This document shows, in pieces, positions 24,231 through 36,039 of a stretch of 64,000 bases of DNA (the stretch's first letter is position 1; each line of letters starts with the position of its first letter). Source of the stretch: Isoetes taiwanensis (Eukaryota > Streptophyta > Lycopodiopsida > Isoetales > Isoetaceae); contig JAJEKV010000003.1 in the NCBI GenBank assembly GCA_021234155.1, forward strand, positions 13,810,386 through 13,874,385. Direction: 5' to 3'. The notes under the pieces are model-generated. The model was not told the DNA's origin, did no database searches, and saw only the letters and a list, made by a program, of their open reading frames with translations. Both the position numbers and the translations under genes were made by a program.

Positions 24231-24659
24231 TATAATTTGGATATCATCTTCTATTTCATTTACTTTATCTGAATTTGGGTCTCAAAGGTCTCAAAGGTTT
24301 AGTTCTAATTTTTCATTATCTATAAATTGATGGTCCATATTCCTATATTTCCATTCTACAAATCATAATGTCTTATAGACCGTGACCAGAAATGTCCTAT
24401 GTACAAATAATTTTATTAACCAACCTTGGCTTAGGATTATTTTACACCGATAATTCTAAGGCTGCTAATTGATACTTATTTTTCTAAAATGAACTATAAG
24501 TATAATAGTCTTGTCTTTTGACATGACTAAAAGGTTTTTTATTCTGTTCTCAGTTTTCAGGTTATACTTGAGACCAAGGTTTGGTTAATTTCTTGGTGTA
24601 CTCTTTCTATATATATAACCGAGATTCTTCTTTTGACATATGTTTTTCTGATTATTTAG

Positions 24660-26205
24660 GACAAAACCACTCTTCCTGAAGATGTTGGTACCTACAACTA
24701 TTGGATTAAAGAACTTTTAGAGCTGGAATATGACAAATGTGGAGTGGACAGTCCAAATGTTGCTGTTCAGATGGTTCTGGCCTGCATAAAAAACAAGCAT
24801 ATCCATAATTATATCAAGTTCAGAGAATTCAATCTGGTTGAAAAGAAGTGGTCTTCGGTCTCATGCCTAGGCTTTAGTGGTTGGTTCAAGACCTTTCATC
24901 TTATCAAAAAAACCAACTATGACTTTGAAAAGTCATAGAATCTGCCATGAAGATGACACTGGGAAAAAGTTCATGGTTGGCCTCACTGCCATGGAAAAGG
25001 CTAATGATATCAAATACCTTACCTTTGAAATTGATGAGGTAATAGCTCCAGACGAATCGCATGAATGCCTTTTTACTGATAATGACCTCTCTGAAGCTGA
25101 TCTTTTGAGACTTCTTGACAAGGTGAATGACTATTTTCCCAATCAAGTGCAAAATATAGAGGATAGGGTCCCAAATCTTACTCTTGCAAATTCTACATGT
25201 TTTCCCATTATTACTGAACATGCTGTTGCATGTTTGTCTGCTGCCTATGATCATGTTTTGTGGAAAAGCCAGAATTTTGGAGCCTTGGCCCCATTGGACC
25301 TTGAGACTTAGCCTTTGCCGGAATTTCTGACAGTGAGGTCAACACTGCTAAAATCAAAGCCCTGAAACTAGAAAAGTACTTCATCATGGAAAAAATGGAG
25401 GTACCATTTGATATCACCTTTTTTTATCAAACTTGTACTAAAAATACTGGACTGTTTGTTAGTCAAAAGGGTAACATGGCTTATCCTAATGAAGATCGAC
25501 GGGACTTCTACCTAAAAAGGGTTTGGAGGACACATTGCCCGTACTTCAAGTGCAAGTGCAAGTGCGAGAAGAAGAAAAAAGATAAGAAAAATGATAAGAA
25601 AAATGACTGCCCGAGTGGCATCATTTGGTTTGACCAAGGAGTCTAGTACCTGCTCAATCACATGGAGGTCATTTACCCAGGAACAACTCCAATGGCAAAA
25701 ATGGTCATTATGCCAAAGCTGCTGAACAAGACTATGAAATCTGCTGTGCTATCCTTCATATCTTATCTTGAAGTTAGAAGGGTACTACTGGAAATGGCCA
25801 TGGTGTATGCCGAGAAACCTCAAACGAACCTCAAAATGATGTTTGGTAACAACAAGCTCTCGGAAGTTGCTGAAATCCATCAGACCTACTTCCTTTATGA
25901 AAAATCTACCTTCCAATAGACGACCTTCTTATTCTGTACCTAGCAAACCTTTATCTACTGGCAGCTGGAAACCTACTACACCTTTCATTCCAAAAATGCC
26001 ACCTAGAGTGACCACTGACCCAAGGGCTCCTCTCCCTATGGTTGGCTGCAATTATGAACAGAAAACTGATGTGAGCACTAGTCATGGCAACTTTGATCAC
26101 TCTGTCATCAATCTGGATGACCACTCTGTTACAAAAGGTGGGAATAAGGTCATATCCCTGGAAGACTGCTCACAAGTTCAACTCACTTATCCCGAGGAAA
26201 CCTAG
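24660..26205 (+). pseudogene. Pre-RT region of the Penelope-like element
   Basis: Three overlapping frames give LPEDVGTYNYWIKELLELEY, KYLTFEIDEVIAPDESHECL, LSEADLLRLLDKVNDYFPNQ, a Cys/Lys cluster CPYFKCKCKCEKKKKDKK, and LPMVGCNYEQK. Frame changes lie near 24870, 25310, 25650 and 25840. The Cys-rich basic patch might bind nucleic acid, but this is inference from composition only. The segment probably continued into the RT after a short intron (26206 to about 26440). Confidence 0.45.
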
Positions 26206-26588
26206 TAAGTTCTATCTTTGATTGCACTTTATATTTGCTTTTACAAAGTATATGGTTTGTATTATGACTTTATACCTCTCCAACTCTGATATGCCTGAGA
26301 GCTATATCAACTTTAAACAGACTACATCTTTTAAACGGCTTTAATTAGTCCACTTACAACTCAAAGGTACTTCTGCCAAAATATTTTTAGTTAATTTCGA
26401 TTTTTGTTTTTTATACTAATGGTTGGTAGTTATGTAGGAGCCTTCTTCCATTTCTAGATCCATCTCTAGAGACTGTAAGAGGAGGAAGCATTTGGTTACA
26501 TCCAAACAGAAAGAGAACTCCAAAATAGTCCATTTCACTTTTCTTTCCAAAGTTTTGGACAGATTCAACATCAAAGCCATTTTCTCCA

Positions 26589-28462
26589 ATGTCCTTAGTA
26601 CTTCAGCAAAAAGGTACAGATCTTGTGAATAACACAATTTTCTCATGGCGATACATCGAGCAAATTCGACAGAAAGTCTATAAACCTGCTTCGATATTTT
26701 CGTTAGGCATTGCTGGCAAATGCCCGTGCAGTAACCCGAATATCAGCAAGTTCATTGACCCTCTGATTGGTCATGTACGAAGTACAGACCTAGAAATCAT
26801 CCACTCTCCTAAACTAAGGAAGGCATTTGCTAATGGCCTGAATCACATCCCGGATGATCCTTTTAACATTCAGGATTTTATGGAAGAATGTACAGATTTA
26901 TGCAAACAATTCTTCCAGGTACACTACTTTGATCTTTTGGATGTTTCCAGAGGTGGACAAAGAAAATATTACTGATCTGGTATTGAGATTCTGCCATTTT
27001 GAAATGGTGCACTATAAAAGAAATTTGCCCTCCAAGAGATTCCTGTGGAAAGACTTGGAGGTTACAAAAAATCTGAACTGGCTAGTCCAGAACTTTTATA
27101 TCTCAGGGCTTGATAAAGCCACTAATAATGACTCCTTTGTCTGCCAAAAACATATAAAAGAGATGACTTTGACTAGACTTAGTAGCTCCGATTTTGAAAA
27201 GATCAATTGTTCAGTTGAAACAGTTAAAATGCTTTGTCTTACTGAAATTCAAGGGTTTAATTGCGGAGTCAGCTCCAATAGGCTCCCATATCTTATGGTC
27301 ATTTACAAGGCTCATAAACAAGAATACAGGTGGTTGACTAATGCTCACAACACCATTTACTCAGAAATTTCAGATTTGACTACCCTTATTCTGAATGACT
27401 TCATTAGTATTTGGCCCAATATCTGCCACAGGCAAACTGCTGAAATCAGGTTATGGAACAAGAACATCAATGCATGCTGGCTCATAAACTCGTCCATTGA
27501 TGTCATTCTAAACCTGACACTAAAAATTCATGACGTCCTTGCTGCAGATATCATGAAATGCTATGAGAATATACCTCTAAATGGTGAAGATGGCATTGTA
27601 AACATTATAAATGAAATAACTGACCCTGTCTGGGACTATAGGATGAAGGTTGAGAGATGCTTCACCTCATGATCAATTCCAAAACAGGGACCATGACCGT
27701 GAAATGGTTCAAATCCCTAAAGAATGATCTATTGAATGCAGGATGGCGATGTCTGCATAGGAGTGAATTCCAAAAAATTTAATGCCTGTTTGCTGAATAA
27801 TTGTTTTTTGCAATGGTCCTCGGAAATATGGAGACAGTGCAAGGGTATCCCTATGGGATTTGCTTCTAGTCCCGCCTGGTGCAACCTGTATTTAGCCTGG
27901 TATGAACTGAATTTCATTCTCAAGCTAGCTAGAAATGGCAGAATCAAAGATGTTGCTAGGTTTCAATATGCCTCAAGGTATATTGATGATTTAAGTATCA
28001 TTAATGGAGGTGACCTGCAGGAATTTTTTTCAAAAGATTCTAAGATTACCATTTACAACATGGAGCATCTCTCCATTAAGGATGAAACTTCATATTGTCA
28101 AGCTTTGGATGGGACAAACAATTTTGGCTTCAAGGTCAACTTCCTTAATCTATCCATAATGACTACTGACGCGGAAAGTTTTCCATCAGCAGATTTGACA
28201 AAAGAAACAAACTTCCTTTTGAAGTCTACAAATTCATTAAAGCTGAAAGATGTAGGCCTTATGGGCAAGCCTTAAAAGTCATCATCTCGCGGGTTTTACC
28301 ATATGTCTATGCTCATTCTTGCCCTTTTTCTGCTGCTAAGGATATTAAGGGGCTTATTGATACATTCTGCATCAATGGATTTGGCCAAAAAGACATGATC
28401 AAATATGTGACGACAACCTTACAGAAAAGCCAGTTTCCTGGACTGTTATATGGATATGATTA
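26589..28462 (+). pseudogene. Penelope-like reverse transcriptase
   Basis: Ordered landmarks are as follows. The pre-RT block is CPCSNPNISKFIDPLIGHVR then STDLEIIHSPKLRKAFANG. The K.HK block is LPYLMVIYKAHKQEYRWLTN, equal to the Y.LPK.HK....RPI of Penelope RTs. Motif A is VLAADIMKCYENIPLNGEDG, with the catalytic Asp and the typical Y.NIP. Motif B is CKGIPMGFASSPAWCNLYLA. Motif C is RYIDDLSII, holding the two catalytic Asps. The thumb is VIISRVLPYVYAHS, then IDTFCINGFGQKD. Frames change near 26980, 27670 (TGA after CFTS) and 28220. With these read through, the RT core is complete and the catalytic Asp residues are present. It ends in TAA without any GIY-YIG (no Y....G.....R......H). Y.NIP and K.HK exclude LINE, copia and gypsy RTs. 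Confidence 0.75.
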
Positions 28463-28729
28463 ATATTCTGGTAAGATCTTTGTATACTTGAGTAGCATAG
28501 GTTAATATGCATAGTGAGGGTAAGGCCTGCTGGTTGCAGCAGGATCCTAGTCTCCTTGCTGCAACTGTTTTAGTTCTAGGTCTTTTGCCTTAGAACTACA
28601 TCTTCAATTTTGTACAGGCCCCCTGATCTACGACTGGAGGCAGGGTTCTTTTATTAAAGGTATGTTTTGTCTACTAATTCAGAATGACGTCTTCACTATA
28701 CCAATCTGACAACATAAGTCTTGACAAAT

Positions 28730-31319
28730 GATTATGGGCTCATTTACATGGTTATGAATTACATGGTTTACATGGTCACTACTTTTTAATTTTTTCTTTT
28801 TCACTAACCACTGAATGAGTTTTCATTCTCCAGCGAATTTTAGGGTTAGAAAACGCTGAGGGATGTGGCATGAACATGCTGAGACAGTATCCTCAAGGCC
28901 AGACCTGCAATCATGCTTAGGTATGGTCGCCTTTTCTATCTTAGGTTGCTATCACGACTTTGCATGGCTCTGCTGGATTCCTTCAAGGTTTACACCAAGA
29001 GGACATGACGATAGTAAGGACTACCAGGCCTTCATACTAATCGGCCAGAGGCTTTCTTCTTATAACCATGGATGCTTCATTCTATTTCCTTCTTTGATCA
29101 CAACCAAGTCTGGCCGCCCTGCTCCTTGTATGGGCAGAAAGAAAGGCGACCTGAATTTTGCCACTAGAAAGAGGATTCAGGAGGAGAAAATGAAGAATGC
29201 CAAGAGGAAAAAGGTGTACGAATTCCATAGCTCGGTGGTGAGCCCCAATCCCAGCAAACTTGCAAATGCCAATAGGGATACTGGCAACACAACTATGCTT
29301 GCACAAAAGATTGATACCCAGCAGCCTGTTCTTGATCCTGTACACAATTCTGGCCAAATAGCTCCACCTGTTGCCACTGATTTGCAGCCTACTGTGAGGA
29401 ACATGTCAGACCATTCTAACACTAGGCCTACTATTCAAGCTTCTATTTAGTTGAACAAGGAGGATTATATTTCAAATACCACTCAACCAACTCAGGTTCA
29501 GTATTTGGTTTCTTATATTTCTTGCATCCTCTTCTTCTAAATGCCATTGATCTTCGCTCCAGGTGAATGTATCTTGCTAACTTTTTTCCTCTCAAATGTA
29601 GTCTAGTTATTAAATTAGCACTATCATAAATGCCTTTTTGGCTTGCTGGACTACTATTCTATGCTTCGGGCTGGATAATCTTCTTGTAGGATTGTTAAAA
29701 TCAGAACTATATAATTATTTAACCATTGAATAACATACTGAACTATGTTATTCAGTATTTGGTTTCTTATATTTCTTGCATCTACTTCCTGTAAATGCCA
29801 TTAATCTTTACTCCAGGTGAATGGATCTTGCTAACTTCTTTCCTTACAAGTGTAGTCTATTTGTTAAATAAACCCTATCATAAATGATTGTTTGGCTTGA
29901 TGGGCTACTATTCTATGCTTCGAGCTGGATAATCTTCTTGTGGGATTGTTAAATCAGAACTATGTAATTTTTTAAACCATTATGTGTTATTAGGCATAGT
30001 TTTGGAGCTTTTTTGAAGTATGCTACTGTTTTTGACCCTGTTACTGTTTGTACATCAAGAAGAGTGAAGGGGATGACCTAAGAGATCCCACGACATCTGC
30101 TACCCATTTCATGGCGACCATACTAATGCTCTTTTTTTATTTGTTGGTTGCAGGTATCAGGATCTCTTACTCTTTGCATTGATGTTCCTAGTAATCTACT
30201 TCTCGAGCTTTCTTTCATTTTTCTGTGAAGATTCTGTTGTAAGTCTTTAGGATACCATTGATAAATGGTGAGTATCCAAGTACAAGTTCTGGTTTTTTCA
30301 ATATCTTTCTCTTTATGAGAATTACAAGAATAACGGTTATGATTTAGTGGTAATTGTATTACCTAATTTTGTTCTGCTGAACTTGACTTTAAGCAGTGAT
30401 ATTAAAACAAGATCTTGTCTTCTATTAATCTCGTTTGTCTATTTCTGTGAGATCTGATATTTAGCAGTAATATTATACAATACAGATTTTTCTCTTAAAA
30501 CTAGTTGCATTTGTTCATGGTTTGCAATTTTTCCTTGTCTAATTGGGATAGTATCTTTTATTTCTTTTCCTTCTACTATATATCTGATTATTGCTCTAAA
30601 GGGCTCATGTATTGATATTATATTACCATCTATATCATCTGAATATTGGATCAAGCCCAATATAATTTGGATATCATCTTCTATTTCCTATTCTATTCTA
30701 TTCTATTCTATTTCATTTACTTTATCTGAATTTGGGTCTCAAAGGTCTCAAAGGTTTAGTTCTAATTTTTCATTATCTATAAATTGATGGCTCCATATTC
30801 CTATATTTCCATTCTACAAATCATAATGTCTTATAGACCGTGACCAGAAATGTCTTATGTACAAATAATTTTATTAACCAACCTTGGCTTAGGATTATTT
30901 TACACCGATAATTTCTAAGGCTGCTAATTGATACTTATTTTTCTAAAATGAACTATAAGTATAATAGTCTTGTCTTTTGACATGACTAAAAGGTTTTTTA
31001 TTATGTTCTCAGTTTTCAGGTTATACTTGAGACCAAGGTTTGGTTAATTTCTTGGTGTACTCTTTCTATATATATAACCGAGATTCTTCTTTTGACATAT
31101 GTTTTTCTGATTATTTAGGACAAAACCACTCTTCCTGAAGATGTTGGTACCTACAACTATTGGATTAAAGAACTTTTAGAGCTGGAATATGACAAATGTG
31201 GAGTGGACAGTCCATTGCTGTTCAGACGGTTCTGGCCTGCATAAAAAACAAGCATATCCATGATTATATCAAGTTCAGAGAATTCAATCTGGTTGAAAAG
31301 AAGTGGTCTCCGGTCTTTT
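28730..31319 (+). repeat. Second, 3'-truncated Penelope-like unit in tandem
   Basis: This direct repeat of 22308-24866 lies immediately downstream of the complete unit. Differences are few: a 7-bp insertion at about 28892, an expanded (TATTC)n run at 30686-30712, a lost dinucleotide pair near 31213, and scattered substitutions. It stops at GGTCTCCGGTCT, before the RT. Read as a retroelement pair it acts as a pseudo-LTR. Confidence 0.9.
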
Positions 31320-31475
31320 GAAATATGCTACTATAAGATTTCCTGTAGAAGGCGTGGGACGAAGAGGTAGAGTTTACTCCTGTAGTACTCCTCCTTGAAG
31401 ATTGAAGCATTGTACTTTGTACTTTTTATATATAATACAAAAATTCTCCTTGCCTTCAAAAAAAAAAAAAAAAAG
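31320..31475 (+). other. Unidentified segment ending in an A16 tract
   Basis: Right after the truncated unit, about 140 bp ends in ATATATAATACAAAAATTCT, CCTTGCCTTC and 16 A residues. The poly(A) on the plus strand suggests the 3' end of a retrotransposed transcript. Its source is not identifiable. Confidence 0.4.
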
Positions 31476-31559
31476 GGAATGACACCTCCGTGCCCTTCAC
31501 ACAGACACTTGCCCACAAGTGGTTCAAGTCAAATGGTCTTTCCATGGTGATTGAGTTGC

Positions 31560-32250
31560 CATGGGAGGGGAATTTTCCATATTTATAATGATGGGGGCAT
31601 CATATAGATTTGGGGAGCGTCACATATACTGGCTTTTTGAGCACCCTTTGCCAGAAGGTCCTGGGATTATGGCCCAGAAGGAAGAACATTTCCTGCTGAT
31701 GAGCCACGATGTATTTGGCCTTCTTAGCCTTAAGAAGAAGGCGGTGTTGTCTAACGCGTGTGGGGGTAGAGCAGGGTCTGTGATCTAGCGGAGCCCCCAC
31801 TTGTGTTCCTTGCACTCCGCATCAAACCAACGATTATGCGGAAGGTCATGGCCCACGTGGTCCTTTGGGGATGGCTTCTCCAAAAGCACCTTGCTGTCGC
31901 CGCCCCAAGGACATCAATCAGCCCGTCATCCTATTGGTCTAGTGTTGGGGATTGCAAGATGTCTGCCAAATCATCTGTGAGCATTTGGGCGTAAGCCTCT
32001 GTGTGTCAACTGAAGCACGCAAGGGGGTGCTGCATAGGAGGTTGGGACAATCTTCCAAGCTAGTTGCAAGTAGAGTGGTAGGTGGTCTGAGTCCACATCC
32101 TCATCTCTCTCCCACTCGAAAATGCTTGACAACATGCATATCCTGTTCTGCCACCAATACATAGTCCACCACACTAGATCCGCCCCTCCTGGTTCTCCTA
32201 CCTGCAAATGTGTTGAGCCTATATTGACGCATGTCTGTAAGTGCAACTTA
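31560..32250 (-). mobile_element. LINE fragment: end of endonuclease to start of RT, decayed
   Basis: On the minus strand, shifted frames give SSVVDYVLVAEQDMHV then SDHLPLYLQL, the C-terminal part of an apurinic endonuclease domain (S..DY.L......V..F.V...SDH.PL). Further along come LLLKAKKAKYIVAHQQEMFF then LLGHNPRTFWQRVLKK, the linker found before LINE RT domains. Stops and frameshifts are frequent. The RT itself is absent. Confidence 0.65.
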
Positions 32251-32290
32251 AGCAGACTTGCCTATAAAGAAATCTAGGCAACTGTAATTT
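32215..32290 (+). repeat. Diverged copy of the 36-38 kb repeat family
   Basis: GCCTATATTGACGCATG..., then AACTTAAGCAGACTTGCCTA and TAAAGAAATCTAGGCAA, match 36105-36170 and 37595-37640. Confidence 0.6.
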
Positions 32291-33104
32291 TGTAAGCAAT
32301 GTAATTTTGTATCCATTAAATATGTAATGATAAAACAATGGCAATGTGTTTGATTCGTAAATTGTTTAGCAGTTTAACAACAATTATTTAGCAATGATTT
32401 GATTCTTAAATGCGGTGCAAGTTATAAATATGATTGTGTTAGAATGTGATGGCGGTGCTCTAAGCGGCACCACCAACAAGATAAAAATAAAAAAATTATC
32501 TAAAAAGTCACATTTGATTAAAGTGATTCTCATGTCATTCCCACCTTTTTTTTTTTGCACTCGGTTAAATTGACCTAAAAGAACGTGTGAAACTTTTGAA
32601 ATGCCTTTAATTTGCTTTAGAAGAGGCCTTTTTTCTTGTGGGGAAAAAAAGAACCAAGAAAAATTATATGGTCTCCTCTTTGCGGTTAGCGAGTCGAGAA
32701 GATAAAAAGCATAGCAAAAACCAACAAAAATGCTTTCTTTCTGGAAATAAAGTGCTAATATGCACTGAATTTTCATTCATAAATAATTTCATTACATTGT
32801 ATTTTACAGTGGTCGAAGAGACCACGGTGGTCGTGTTGTCATAATGAGTACACCCTTTTCGCGCATGGACCATTTAATAAGAACAAGGTCTGGAGCCCCC
32901 GTCGACCTATTCCAAGCCACGAGAGGAGCTTGAAGACAATAAAGAACTGTACGAGGAGGTGCTTCATTGGCCACGATCAGGCTTGTCCAACTAATTTTAC
33001 CACCCTCCTCTCATCTCCTTTCATCAATGAACGGGTCTTCCTATTGCTCCTGAGCATGTAATTTGGTCGAGAGAAGGATTGCAGCACACATAATCAAGTT
33101 AATC
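32291..33104. other. Intergenic, nothing resolved
   Basis: A half-palindrome AGCGAGTCGAGAAG occurs at about 32686. No supported gene is seen. Confidence 0.4.
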
Positions 33105-33645
33105 AAGAAAGGCAGCTCAGAGTGAAAATCGCAGGTCAGAGGTCCTCTCTCGACTCCCGAGTCGAGAAAGGCAGCTCAAAAAAAAAAAAAAAAAAAAAAA
33201 AGCAGTTCTGAGGCCCTTCAAAGTGAAAAACGCAGGTCTGAGGCTCTTTCTTGACAGAGTGAAAAAAGCAATTTTGAGGCCCTTCAAATTGAAAAACGTA
33301 GGTCTGAAGCCTTTTCTCGAATAGCTCAAAGTAAAAAAGACAATTTTGAATTCAAAGTGAAAAATGCAGGTCTGAGGCCCTTTCTCGATTCGCGAGTCGA
33401 GAAACGCAGCTCAAAGTAAAAAACACAGTTCTGAGCCCTTCAAAGTGAAAAACACAGGTCTAAAGGCCTTTGCTTAGAGTGAAAAATGCAGTTTTAAAGG
33501 CTTTCTCAATTCATAAATCGAAAAAGATAGCTCAAAGTGAAAAAGGCAGGCCTGAAGGCCTTTCTCGACTTGCAAGTCGAGAAAGGCTGCTTAGAGTGAA
33601 AAATACAGGTTTGAGGTGTAAAAAAATGCAGGTTCGAGAAGGTCG
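33105..33645. repeat. Degenerate tandem array built on the CTCGACTCG palindrome
   Basis: Units of the type AGTGAAAAACGCAGGTCTGA, GGCCCTTTCTCGA..., GTCGAGAAA.GCAGCTCA repeat about eight times with variable length. Palindromes lie at about 33147-33169, 33381-33404, 33502-33525 (decayed) and 33561-33584. The last has TTGCAA in the centre instead of TCGCGA: both half-sites changed, so the 24 bp stay perfectly symmetric. An A21 run sits at about 33178-33200. Confidence 0.85.
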
Positions 33646-33983
33646 CAAACGAATCACTTTCAAACATCATATCGTATTACTATACCTTTGTTCACATGTG
33701 ATCAACATGCAACAAGTGTGGCGAACCTACTTGCCTACAAACATAGTTTCTAGCTCCAATATCATGGAGCGCAAATAATGACTAATTGCACCATATCCTA
33801 TGTACTTTCCAGTTCACACCATAGCTATCCATTTTTAATATACACGTATAAGAAAAAATATACCCTCCACCTTTTTTAATATATCAATGTTTGTCCCATT
33901 GATTTTTCAAGGATAGCTTTTCTAAAATAAGATACCATAGACCCTCCTCAAATATTTTCTAATGGATACATTTTTTAGGTATA

Positions 33984-34076
33984 TGTATATCAAAAAACAG
34001 ACCCTCCATTACACGGACATCAAAAAATAGACCCGCGATTACACCTATATCAAAAGATAGACCCTCCATTACTTTC
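33984..34076 (+). repeat. Tandem repeat, about 33 bp x 3
   Basis: ATATCAAAAAACAGACCCTC, ATCAAAAAATAGACCCGC and ATATCAAAAGATAGACCCTC, each followed by (C)ATTACA(C), occur in series. Confidence 0.75.
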
Positions 34077-34469
34077 GACTTCAGTTTTCTTTATAATATA
34101 TTAATGTTTACCCCGCTTTTCTATTCCCGCCCATGCTTGATATTTGAAATTTAGTACATACGTTTGGGACTGTTCATTTCAGGCATGGCTCTAATTTGCT
34201 TCCGGAGTGCTGCATCCTGGATCCCCACTCCATAGCTGAGCTTGAATCGTCAAATTTTATGCAAATTCTAAGCAGCAGCAGGTTTTGTGGCTCGGCAAGG
34301 GCGATTTTGAGGCAGTAACCATATCTCCCTTGCTAAGATTGAAAATAAGAGGGATAATATTGGAAATAAACAAGGGATGCATCCCCCCTTCTAGCAACAG
34401 CTAGAGCAGAACACAACCAGAGATCTTAGAGCTGAGATGAAGATGCTGGAGATGAGCGGAAAGGGCACT

Positions 34470-34612
34470 TATGTGTGTAATGGCGCCTCCATGTGCCTTA
34501 ACCTCAGTGCGCCTTTGTGTGGCGCCTTTGTGCGCCTTAACCTCTGTGCGCCTCTGTGTTTAATGGCGCCTCTGTGTGCCTTAATGTCTGCGCGCCTCTG
34601 TGTTTAATGGAT
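34470..34612 (+). repeat. Minisatellite with GGCGCCT / TGTGCGCC motifs
   Basis: Variants of TAATGGCGCCTCTGTGTGCC then TTAA...TCTGTGCGCCT repeat about five times with irregular spacing. No gene is implied. Confidence 0.75.
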
Positions 34613-35400
34613 AATGTGTAGGGAAGGATATGAACATACCCGTAAAGCTTGCATACTTTGGAAGATCTGACAGTGGAATCCGAGTCCCCATAATCTGTTT
34701 TCTTACTGGAATCTGCCCAAACAGCATCGGTCTGAGTCTCGATAAACCTGTCGTGTTCAGTTCTGGCCCACATTATTTAAAAGATCGCAACAATGGGGCA
34801 TTTCAGAGCTACGGGTATGTAAACTATCTGTATTCTTCTTACTACAGATTAAAGAACAAACAAATTAACAAAGCGAGTTTTGTATATGGGTTCTTTTATT
34901 TTCGAATTGGTATGGCAGTTGTTTGTCAGAATTAAGTAGCGGCAGGAGGCTCTGCTTGCCTTGTGATTCCTCATTGCAGCTGCCCCATTGCCGGGCATCA
35001 AACTGGTGTACATAAGCTAACAATTGGTGCATTTTGATTGATGCAGGGTTTGTGGGCATTGCATATGGAGTGATAGAACAGACAGCAACTGCAGATAATG
35101 TGTAGGAAACGGTCCTTACGTTACCATAGGTACGAGGGTCATTATCTCCTCTAATCTCATAGCAAAGTGGTTCATCAGAACCTCGGCAATTGCAGTATTT
35201 TTTGGAAAGCCAGAAGAAGATGTGCTTCAGGGTTTCGGCTCCCCTGAGCGATGGTTTTATCTGATTTTATCTGGTAGCAGTATAGCAAGGAAGTTCAGAC
35301 AATAAAGCTCCATTTTTGCAGATGAAACACCCTGCAGAGACTTGTGCTTGGAAAAAAAGTCGGAGGCAATATGTTGAGCCCATTCTCACCACGCGGGGTG
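34613..35400. other. Possible gene remnant, orientation unclear
   Basis: On the plus strand an ORF at 34630 reads KPVVFSSGPHYLKDRNNGAF then QSYG before a GTATGT donor, and 35048-35100 reads GFVGIAYGVIEQTATADNV after a CAG. On the minus strand 35265-34865 is open and reads CNCRGSDEPLCYEIRGDNDP. Both look protein-like and only one can be right. I cannot name a family, and no clean splice chain forms. Confidence 0.25.
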
Positions 35401-36039
35401 AGAAAGAAATAAAAAATTATCTAATTAATTATGTTTACTTGTATTTATTAAATTACTTATTGTATTTTTATTGTATTACTTATTGTATTGTATTTATTAT
35501 ATGATTTTATTTATTGTATTTATTTTATTATTTACAACCCTTTTTTGGATTCATCCCCTCTCCCCGACGCCATCTCCTCTTTGCCATCTCTCTCCCCCTT
35601 TGCCCCTTCTTGCCATCTCGTTTTCCGTTGCCATCCCCCTCACCCTTCGCCCCTCCCTGTGCCCCTTTGTCCCTCCCTTCTCCTTTGTCCCTCCCTTTCC
35701 ATCCGGTTTGCCCTTCGACATCCCCCTCCCGCTTTGCCCTCCCTGTGCCCCTTTGGCCCTTGCCCAGCCACCCTCCATGGGCATTTTCTTTTCACTCTTC
35801 TCTCGGTGAACCAGTTGTAAATTCTATAAGAAAGACATGTGAATTAGTTGTTGTGCTTTAATGTGAATTTCTATCAGTGATTCAACAAAACTTAATTTTC
35901 TTTTTTCTTTTTTTGTATGCTCATTTTATTTATGAGTCCCAAACTTTAGAATGTGGTCCACTTTAATTAAATGTGACTTTAACGTTAAAAAAACGCTAAA
36001 AATTCGAGGAATTTCAATGACCTAGTGGCTTATAGGCTC
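35401..36039. repeat. AT-rich then CT-rich low-complexity DNA
   Basis: 35400-35530 is almost pure A/T. 35555-35790 is a CCCTT/CCCCTTTG-type imperfect minisatellite that yields three Pro/Ser/Phe-rich ORFs on one strand and a Gly/Lys-rich one on the other, all artefacts of composition. Confidence 0.7.

Larger units (their letters stand above)
22308..24866 (+). repeat. 5' 2.56-kb repeat, first copy
   Basis: It is nearly identical (few percent divergence, small indels) to 28730-31319. Both copies share the leader, the basic ORF, the AT-rich tract and the beginning of the next coding region (LPEDVGTYNYWIKELLELEY). Similarity ends abruptly within AAGAAGTGGTCTTCGGTCT. Confidence 0.92.
22308..28729 (+). 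mobile_element. Penelope-like retroelement, complete unit, coding region decayed
   Basis: This unit runs from GATTATGGGCTCATTTACAT to the start of an almost identical second unit at 28730. In order it contains a 5' leader with TTTTAGGGTTAG at 22415, a basic ORF (22494-23021), about 1.6 kb that is AT-rich and intron-like, a long N-terminal region in broken frames (24660-26205), and a reverse transcriptase (26589-28462). The RT has the PLE signature rather than LINE or LTR signatures. No GIY-YIG endonuclease follows the RT, which ends FPGLLYGYD and TAA. Head-to-tail units and retained introns are known features of Penelope-like elements, especially the endonuclease-lacking Athena/Coprina type. 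Assignment to that type is inference. At least five frame changes mean this copy is dead. Confidence 0.7.

Noticed and set aside
22308-31319. LTR retrotransposon with 2.6-kb LTRs around the RT
   Set aside because: The direct repeats contain coding sequence, have no TG...CA ends, primer-binding site or polypurine tract, and the RT is of Penelope type. A tandem of units explains the repeats better.
35471-35861. Three overlapping Pro/Ser/Phe-rich ORFs
   Set aside because: They come from a CT-rich imperfect minisatellite open in all frames on one strand.
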